DNA of 64,000 nt from Aegilops tauschii subsp. strangulata (lineage: Eukaryota > Streptophyta > Magnoliopsida > Poales > Poaceae). Below are positions 55,601 through 64,000 of the stretch, in pieces. The stretch is from positions 321,559,294 through 321,623,293 of the forward strand of contig NC_053037.3 of assembly GCF_002575655.3 (NCBI RefSeq). Direction: 5' to 3'. The translations under genes and the position numbers were made by a program. Under the pieces are notes generated by a model. That model had not been told where the DNA came from and did no database searches. It worked only from the letters and a program-made list of their open reading frames with translations. Numbering within the stretch: the first letter of the stretch is position 1; every line of letters begins with the position of its first letter.

Positions 55601-56813
55601 TCGAGCTCAGCGGCTGCTGGACCTCGGACGTTGGCGGAAACGGTGCTACGAAGGACGGGAAGGCGCGGGGTTAGCTCCTACAAGCCTTAAGCGATGCGGT
55701 GAGTGCGTTAGACACGGTGGCGAGGCCGTTTCGTGGCCGGAGCCACGTCGGCGGCGAGCTCAGGCGGCGGCGGGTTTCGGTCATCGGTGAAACAGCGGCT
55801 AGAGCTAGCAAACGTCGCGGAGACAACGGGGAGACGGTGAAGGAGCTCACTGGGAGGTCGAAGAGCAGCTCCGTGGGCTCGGGGAGGCGCTCGGGGCGGC
55901 GAATCGCCGGTGAGGTTGCCGGCGGCCGAAGGTTGGCGATGAGCTCGGGGAAGACGCTACAGGGCTCCCGCGGTCGAATGGGTTGGTGTAGACGACGCAG
56001 AAGGCGATGGCGGTTCCTCTGGACCCATCGGGGAGGCACAGGATGGACAGTGGCCGCGGTAATTTGTGTCGGCGACGACGAGCTCCGCTCGGGTGCGCTC
56101 GGGAGAGGGAGCAGAGGGCGAGGGAGAGAGCAGAGAGTGAGGTAGAGGAGCGAGGGGGTCGAGGGGAGGTGCGTGGCGTTCACAGCCGCGTCGGGGAAGC
56201 GGCGGGAAGCAGGTGTCGCCGTGGCGCGCGCGGCGGCGTCGCGGTGTCCCTCCTCTGCCTACTGGCAGAGGTAGGCGATGACTGGCACCAGGCCAGTGGG
56301 CTGGGCCGGCTGGAGGAGCTGGGCCAGGTGGCTGCCAGGTAACTCAGGCAAGGCCCAGGTAAAACCCTTTTCCCCTTTTGTTTCTGTTTTCTATTTCTGA
56401 CATTTTTTTTAATTTGGTTTTTGAACCAAATCAATTTATTTTCTTCTGAAAATTATTGTAGGAACTAGTTGGATTGTTCCAAAGCCCCACACTAAAAATC
56501 AGAATTATTGGACATATATTAAATATATAACTATTATAAATCCAATGCAAATAGTTATTGCATTAGCTTCAAATGCCCAAAATAAATATTTATGAGCTCC
56601 TAAAAATATTGGTTTGAATTTTAATTCTGGCCAATATTTTCATAGAGAAACATGAACATTTTCTTGGACCTATTTGAAGCAATTTTTATCTTGGTCTTTT
56701 TCAGAAATGATTTCTGAGGCTTTCACATGTCCCCATTTCAAATTCATTGAAATTTAAACATGATGCACACATGACTAGCTAGCCTAGAGCAAACCAGAAC
56801 TAGGGATGTGACA
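52687..56813 (-). repeat. 3' LTR of the LARD (4127 bp)
   Basis: Non-coding. Contains a very GC-rich block (about 55430-56350) that, on the minus strand, resembles a plant promoter and C/T-rich leader. Also holds short direct repeats GGGCTGTAGC and GCTAGCAGGACTCCGG (52960-53160). About a dozen differences from the other LTR in the first 560 bases, many of them C/T or G/A. Confidence 0.88.
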
Positions 56814-56835
56814 ACTCACCCCCACTAAACAAAAA
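56814..56835 (-). other. Polypurine tract of the LARD
   Basis: Minus strand TTTAGTGGGGGTGAGT next to the 3' LTR start TGTCACATCCC. Confidence 0.7.
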
Positions 56836-59800
56836 TCTCGTCCCGAGATTCAAGCGTAGGGTAAGATGAAAGGGGAACGCAAAGTAACATAATCTTCACG
56901 ATCCCATTGTTCTTCTCGAAGATGTTGATTCATTGCATCATCTTGATCTTGACATCTTTTCTTTCGAGAGCTTCATCCAACTATGATGACGGAAGAGAGG
57001 GAAACTCTACAGGATTGATCTTCTCGAAGATCGAGCTATACAAGATGAACTCGCAGAATGAGATGTTGAAACATCTCGAGTTGAGACACAAAACACATCG
57101 AGAGGGATGGAAGAACAAACGATGAGATTTGATTTGGTGGGCAACAATCCCACGCTTAGATAATATGGTGCATGGGTTCCAAAGCAGCGAGGAGTTAATT
57201 GCCATGATTCCATAACGGGGCACCTTAGGGAAGGTGGCTCATAGAAATATCCCTTAAGTGGCAAAAAGAATTACTTTTGATTCAGACATCATTGAAACTC
57301 TTCATACCAGCCTAAGGCAATTTACAAATGATCGTTTGAAAGAATTCAAAGAATGGCACACTCAATTTGGAAAGGAAGCTACGGTTATAGAACAACTCGG
57401 CAAATGGAAGGCACATTCCAGTTGATACCAGGGATATAACCTAGTGACTGAGCGTGCTTTCAAGAACTTGAGCATTTCCATATTCATCAAGGTTTTACCA
57501 ACATCCGTGCCGAGGATCCTGGCAACACATCATACTACCATGATGAACGGTGATGGAGGATGCAGGTGCAAAGGAAGATAACACTTTCTCAGATTTTTCC
57601 TTAGCAATGCCAAAGAAGCAAATCTGGATGATCGACCGAGAGACATTTAGCACTCTGTTTCTAATGTTCTCCTTGATGTTCTAGCTACCACGGTTATGCT
57701 AAAAAAAACATCAACATGGCCATCAAGTAAAGGTCGGACTTCGGAGGCACAAAAATCCATAAGGAACAACTTGTGGGATAAGTCATATGAAATCCTCATG
57801 GGAAGTGACCAAACGGCTTAGTCAAGATACTACAATAATGGTGCTTCCAGCTAGGTGCGTCCACTTCACTGGAACCTATATCATAGTTCTTGGAAGAAGT
57901 TCCAACCATCATATCTGCCTGAGATTCAAATCTGGTTGGTAACAGGATAATTCAGACAACGTGTCTGGAAAAGAAGGTTTGCAACACAAACCGACGAGAT
58001 GATGTTGCGAGATTCTCGGGAGATGAACTACGATAGCAAACTACAAAACGAGCTGGTTCTGCTACAACCTGTGAACACGCTGTCCTGGACAAGCATGGCC
58101 ACGTAGTAGTCTTATAATACAACACTACCGAGTTCTGGTAAGGAACCATCATCGAGGATATCGAATTCCCAACATAAGTCTTGCTCTTAGGAAGGAACTT
58201 CTTCTCCTTGAACAAATCAGTCAGTGGCTTGATGTGCTAGGAACACATATGGAGTGTAGGTAATTAATCTACCAAACCATAGAATACTTTGCACGAATGC
58301 ATGACTGACTTGGGATGATTCCAAAGGAGGCAAAAACAATCTTTCTCGAACTCACGACGACAACTTGCACCAAATGCACATGAATTCGAGGAAGTCACTA
58401 CTTTCATCCAAACATATACTTCATGAACAGAGCATGAAGAAAATGCTTACACAATTTCCCAACACTAGCTGGATGTTCAACACGAATCATGGAGGAGACA
58501 AAATGCTGCTGATGGGCTCAACAGCAACTCATCGGAATTTCCATATCACTGGACTTCCACCATCATGTGAACATGATGATAGCATTGGTCAGACCAAAAG
58601 ATGTAATCGTGTATGCTCGAGGAATCAATCACGAGTAAGACAACATTACGAACATCGTTGGTTCTGATTTGATTTGATAATAGCCCATACTCAAATCAAA
58701 GTTTGGTTAAGATGATAGGTCCATTAAGTAATCACGAGGACCAATCGATGAAGGAATCATCTTTCTACAACAAACACACACAAGAGATATCCTTTGGAAA
58801 GAACTAAGTCAGGCAAGCTTTTATCTTCCAACTCTCCAAGTTGTTGTTTAGCTTAACCAACTAGCTCAAGGTATCCAACACAGATTCTTGGAGAAAGAGT
58901 GGTTTATAGGAAAACCATTTGATCACGAGCTTAACATAGCGGTCAGGTGACAACCTGGTGATACTTCTGAGAAGATATTCGGAAAATCATGATCCACCGA
59001 TATGTTGCCAAGCTCGAGAACAATCTTGCTTTTCAGGGCAAGACGATATGACCGAATAAGCAAGGACTGACACTATCCTAACTCAATGATCGAAGAGTGC
59101 ACCGGAAATAAGGACTGGGTAGCACGATCAACCTTAGGATGTGATTCAGTAACCAACACGCTAAGGATGAAATTATTGTCCTTCAACTACCAAGCAACGG
59201 AGTTGCTAGGAGTATTGATTTCACGCATCATGATTCATTTGTCGGTGTTCCGGTTACAATAACACGGGACCGAGAAATGAATGATGATGGCGAGGAGTAT
59301 CACTGCGTCAAGAATTCACAAAAGGTGGTGCAATTCCTACGATATTCTCGACATAAAGGGGGTAATACTCGAAGGTAGAACAGAACAAAAGCTGGTTAGG
59401 CATTTTGATCTGCGGAATACAACTACTTTGACCAATCCAAGAAATGGATAAGGTACTGGAGTTTGTTTCTCCTAGTCATTCTGGATTGGAATGGCTTGAC
59501 AGACCACAAGAATAATAGGCATCGATAACACAAATGCACAATTACTCCTGACTATCAATTGATAGACGAGGGCCGGAATACAGCTAAAGAGGGACAACCC
59601 AAAAGAACATATGATTATCTGAGTTGTGGATGCATGGATTAGTATGTCGAACAAGTTCAACATATTTCTTCCGAATAACCCATGCAGAAGGAGAAGGACT
59701 GGCAGATTCACAATGTGAATGGAGAACTCGTCAAGAGCACTCTGGTTGTGATCTTTCAGTTCAAGAGAACTTCTGCCATAAGCAGTTCATGGTATTGGAA

Positions 59801-60551
59801 GAACGATATACCACGGACCTCGAGGACTATCGCAAAGGTTACTAATATCTTAAGGGAACTAGCAAATACTAACAACATGAGGTAGGGTGGAGTGAATCTT
59901 GGGCTCAAGAACCCAGAAATAGAATGCCTACTAACTAAATGGCATCACAGGATGCTTTCGGGAATAATGGCCAGAATCATCACACTGGGGATGCAAGCAT
60001 TGCTAGATTACTAAGTGGTCCTCTAAGACACCTAGGGTCATAATAATAACTCCAACATATATGTCAAGGCAACAGAGTACCTCAACTCAACGATTAGTGT
60101 GGTTAATCTGGCCCAAAGGAACATCGAAAACGGAAAGAAGGGATTTGCAAATGCATCAGATTATTTAGAGGCCTGGGATGACTCGGACAGCATAACGGCT
60201 GTAGATGCTCAAAAAGATTTGAGACATCCTGCAACTTGGTGGCATAACCACTTAACATCACATTATCAGTGTTCGGAGATCAACACATGGAAGTAGTAGA
60301 AACTGAACTGAGGCTTCAGACCAACAATCCTACGAGTCTACGGATTAGTAACACGTGATCCTGATAGAAAGATGAGAAGCCTAGTTCTTAATCCACGTAG
60401 AATGAGAACAGAATGACTCAGATTAGAGGGCATAAGGTAAAGGAGTAAAAAGAGCCTTACGTTCCCTTCCACAATCAATTCCCTTATATAACTAAAGCAT
60501 TTCTAGACTCAACTTTGACCAGATTGGCTTGGTAATCCTACAGGCAGTCAG
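56836..60551 (-). other. LARD core, non-coding
   Basis: 3.7 kb with stops in all frames. The longest frames are about 100 codons and show no domain I recognise. Numerous short blocks such as GATCTTCTCGAAGATC (57017-57032, a perfect palindrome) suggest RNA structure rather than protein. The conserved core of LARDs is thought to carry packaging signals. Confidence 0.65.
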
Positions 60552-60563
60552 GCTCTGATACCA
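60552..60563 (-). other. Primer binding site of the LARD
   Basis: Minus strand TGGTATCAGAGC, four bases inside the 5' LTR; complementary to initiator tRNA-Met. Confidence 0.88.
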
Positions 60564-60567
60564 AAGC

Positions 60568-63500
60568 TGTCAGGACCCCGATTCTAAGTCACACCGATCT
60601 AGCCTGTAACACCTCATATCACTTTGCGGCCTCACGCATGGTATTCCCACGGGTGTCGCCTTACCATGGCCCGGGACCGTTTGCGCCTTTTGGCTCACGT
60701 ATATGATAATGTCGCTAGCATCCATATGACAGAGAACCCGGGCCGACATGACTAGTCATGAACCCAAAGTGGCACTAACTTACGGGGACAGGCATACATG
60801 AATCAACATTGAGCATGTCGGTCAGCAGCGTGTGAATCCGGGCTGTAGCACTGGGCTAGCAGGACTCCGGGAGCCCGGGCTGTAGCAGGCTAGGCAGGAC
60901 TCCGGATGTCACCGCGTGACATTTCCCCGAAGGGACAGACACAGGAACGAAGTGAATCACATGCCGGCCAGTCAAGTGTTCCGGAGCAGTAGTGCTGGGC
61001 TAGCAGGACTCCGGTGAACCGGGCTGTAGCGGACTACTACGGCTCATGGAAGCACAAGACTACATTTCCCCATAAGAGAGGCTACCAAGGATAAACAACT
61101 AGGTTGTCGGATCCCACACATACCAAGCATTTCAATCATACACACAATATGCTCGATATGTGCAAATACAACATTGCATCACAACAAGACTCTACGACTC
61201 AGAGTATTTATTCATTAGGCTCCGAAGAGCGAGATATTACAAACATGGGTCTCATGACCCAACATTCAGAGCATACAAGTCAAAGCACATGCGGAAGCTT
61301 AACATGTCTGAGTACAGACAACTATAAATGAAAAAGGCTGAGAAGCCTGACTATCTACAAGATCCTGCCGAGGGCACAAGATCGTAGCTGAGGTATCAAG
61401 CTAAACGTCGAAGTCCACACGGAACTACTAGCGAGACTGACGTCTCTCTGCAAAACATAAAATAGGCAAACGTGAGTACAAATGTACCCAGCAAGACTTA
61501 CATCAGAACTAGCTACATATGCATCGGTATCAACAAAGGGGGTGGTGGAGTTTAACTGCAGCAAGCCAGCTTTGACTCGGTGGCTATCCTGAACTACGAC
61601 TGCAAGTAACTCTTTGAGGTGGCGCACACGAGTCCACAAATTCACCATACCAATACACCACTATGGATCCGCTCCCGTCTCCCTACGAGAACGCCATCCA
61701 TAGCACTCACGCTTATCTTGCGCATTTTAGAGTATCCACTTTCACTTGTCTATGAACTATTATAGGTAACCCAGAAGTCCTTTACCGCGGACACGGCTAT
61801 TCGAATAGATCATATTAACCCTGCAGGGGTGTACTTCATCACACACGCTCTCGCCACTTACCACCATGTACACGTCGTGTACCTCGACAACCTTCAAGCG
61901 GAAGCCTGGCGAGGGAGTCGGCCACGACCTGACTAACCACACAAGTCTCTCGTCCAGGTTTATCGCCTATTCGGGTTCCATCCGCAAGGAGATCCGGCCG
62001 GGGTGTCGCTCACGGCCCCAAACGATGTGTGTAGGGTTCCCGAGCCCACCATCCGGGTGCCACTCGGTACACCAGGCCACGTGTGCCTAGTCTGTCCCAA
62101 GCCCACCTGTACCGGGTGCCACTTGGTAGACTACTAACACTACCTACAAACACCAGAAACTAGTTGCAACTCTTGGACAGAGATCGAGGCGGTTAATAAG
62201 CCAAGAGGGGTCGAGTTACCGGAACCCAATGTGTGGTAGTAATTGTTCATGGATCACAAACACAGAACTCAGTTCCTGAGGACGGTTTCAATGAGACAAC
62301 CCACCATGTACTCCTACATGGCCTCTCACCGCTACCTTTACCAAATCGTGTTCACACCGTTAGCTCTCACACAGTAGGACATGTTCACCACTTTCAATTC
62401 ATCCCCGATGAATCAGACCTGACACAACTCTAAGCAATAGCAGGCATGACAAACAAGCATGAATGAGTAGGAACATCAGGGCTCAGACAACTCCTACTCA
62501 TGCTAGTGGGTTTCATCTATTTACTGTGGCAATGACAGGTCATGCAGAGGAAAGGGGTTCAACTACCGCAGCATGTAACAGTTGAAACGCTGTTGTCCTA
62601 ATGCAGTAAAAGAGAGCAGGAGCGAGAGAGTGGGATTGTATCGGAATGAACAAGGGGTTTTTGCTTGCCTGGCACTTCTGAAGATAGTATAGCTCTTCAT
62701 CGATGTCATCGATCACATCGTCGAAACCACGTCTACTGAGAGGGGACAAATACCGGCAAACAAGAAAGAACACCATCAATGCAATGCAACAATATGATGC
62801 ATGATCATGACATGGCAATATGAGTGTGTTTTGGCTAATGCAGATTTGAACAGGGTGGTTTGAGTTCATTTGAATCAACGATTCAAATGCAAACTCAAAA
62901 TATGAGCTCATATAAGTGCATTATCTTGTTTCATCTAAACAGCAAGGTTAGGTTGCTCTAACATGCATGAAACCAGTACAGATGGATAGATTGGATTTTT
63001 CTGATCATTTTTCATATATAACTTATTTCATTCTGAGTTATAGATTATTTTCTATGATTTTTAGAAGTTTATGGGATTTTTTGGAATTTCCTGAATAAGT
63101 TTAAATCCAGAAAATTCTTTACTGCATCAGCACTGCGTCACTGTGACGTCAGCTGGTCAACGGGGCGGTCCAGGTCAAACTGACCAGTGGGCCCCGTGTG
63201 TCAGTAACTAAACTAAACTAACTGGGTTTAGTTAAAACACTAATCTAGGTTAGTTAGTAGGGCCAGGCCCACAAGTCATTGACCCAGTGGCCAACTAGGT
63301 TAGTGTTAATCTGGTGGTTAGCCGGAGTTACGTCGCCGGCGACGAGCCGAGACGGCGGACGAGCTCGGGATCGCTCCTCCGATGACCAAAACAGCGATGG
63401 GGACTACCTACGCGAAGCCCGGGTTCGTGCGCATCCAACGGAGCAAACAGAGCGAGCTGGGGTGGCCGTAATCCTCGCCGGCGTCGAGCTCAGCGGCTGC

Positions 63501-64000
63501 CGGACCTCGGACGTTGGTAGAAACGGCGCTACGAAGGACGGGAAGGCGCGGGGTTAGCTCCTACAAGCCTTAAGCGATGTGGTGAGTGCGTTAGACACGG
63601 TGGCGAGGCCGTTTCGTGGCCGGAGCCACGTCGGCGGCGGCAGGTTTCGGTCATCAGTGAAACAGCGGCTAGAGCTAGCAAACGTCGCGGAGACAAGGGG
63701 AGACGGTGAAGGAGCTCACTGGGAGGTCGAAGAGCAGCTCCGTGGGCTCGGGGAGGCGCTCGGGGCGGCGAATCGCCGGTGAGGTTGCCGGCGGCCGAAG
63801 GTTGGCGATGAGCTCGGGGAAGACGCTACAGGGCTCCCGCGGTCGAATGGGTTGGTGTAGACGACGCAGAAGGCGATGGCGGTTCCTCTGGACCCATCGG
63901 GGAGGCACGGGATGGACAGTGGCCGCGGTAATTTGCGTCGGCGACGACGAGCTCCGCTCGGGTGCGCTCGGGAGAGGGAGCAGAGGGCGAGGGAGAGAGC
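60568..64000 (-). repeat. 5' LTR of the LARD, cut by the window end
   Basis: Collinear with 52687-56110 throughout. Small changes include a shortened GGCGGCGGCAGG stretch near 63633 compared with 55750. About 690 bases of its far end lie beyond the window. Confidence 0.9.

Larger units (their letters stand above)
52687..64000 (-). mobile_element. Sukkula-like LARD (large retrotransposon derivative), right end outside window
   Basis: Two long, nearly identical repeats (52687-56813, and 60568 to the window end) flank a 3754-bp core. The core has no frame coding for any retroelement protein. The plus strand shows TGTCAGGACCC...GGGATGTGACA, so the element reads on the minus strand (TGTCACATCCC start). 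Primer site and polypurine tract are in the correct places for that strand. The LTR and core sizes fit the LARDs described from barley. Confidence 0.82.

Noticed and set aside
55671..56183. A 170-codon minus-strand frame in the GC-rich block of the LARD LTR
   Set aside because: The other LTR has small deletions that break it near 63640-63700, and the composition is low-complexity Arg/Pro/Ser.
60552..60563. TGGTATCAGAGC-type matches (here and at 19723) as tRNA gene fragments
   Set aside because: They are retrotransposon primer sites beside LTR ends; no tRNA cloverleaf surrounds them.

Overview
The window is nuclear DNA of a grass from the wheat tribe (Triticeae). One GC-rich host gene at the left end is followed by about 55 kb of nested LTR retrotransposons and small MITEs. 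The families point the same way: a Stowaway MITE, SIRE/Maximus-type Ty1-copia elements, a Fatima-type gypsy element, gypsy LTRs starting TGATACGTCTCC, and a Sukkula-like LARD. Fatima suggests wheat or a close relative. Species and subgenome cannot be fixed from the sequence alone. Family names are from memory and were not searched.

Region by region. 1-180: short degenerate repeats. 535-2637 (minus): a plant MLKL-type protein, an N-terminal MLKL/DUF1221 domain fused to a pseudokinase, with one 105-nt intron near its 3' end and probably a 5' leader intron holding a long CT microsatellite. 3847-8140: MITE-like elements, a Stowaway copy and 2 kb of AT-rich TGAACATTTTT-type repeats. 8141-42772: a minus-strand SIRE-type copia element (SIRE-R). 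It carries two solo LTRs of one gypsy family and is split by a minus-strand gypsy-type element (18296-39117, target duplication AGCAC). That gypsy element is itself broken by a plus-strand SIRE-type element (SIRE-F, 18382-33145). 42773-52686: another LTR, split by a Fatima-type element (42871-52036, target duplication GTACC). 52687-64000: a minus-strand LARD with 4.1-kb LTRs and a non-coding core, running off the right edge.

The element genes are mostly broken. SIRE-F has a nonsense codon in gag, a protease D-to-A and an integrase D-to-E change, and frameshifts. SIRE-R has two adjacent TAA codons in reverse transcriptase. The Fatima element keeps gag and protease but has no recognisable RT, RNase H or integrase. 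The two gag-like frames of the gypsy-type element are open.

The most interesting pattern is passenger genes inside retrotransposons. Both SIRE elements, though clearly diverged, carry a third reading frame after pol. In both it is preceded by a TATA box, a GC-rich leader and a leader intron of nearly equal length (325 and 323 nt) ending CACAG|GTA just before ATG. The Fatima element carries an opposite-strand gene with its own TATA box and two GT-AG introns whose removal gives one continuous frame. Both look like separate transcription units riding in retroelements.
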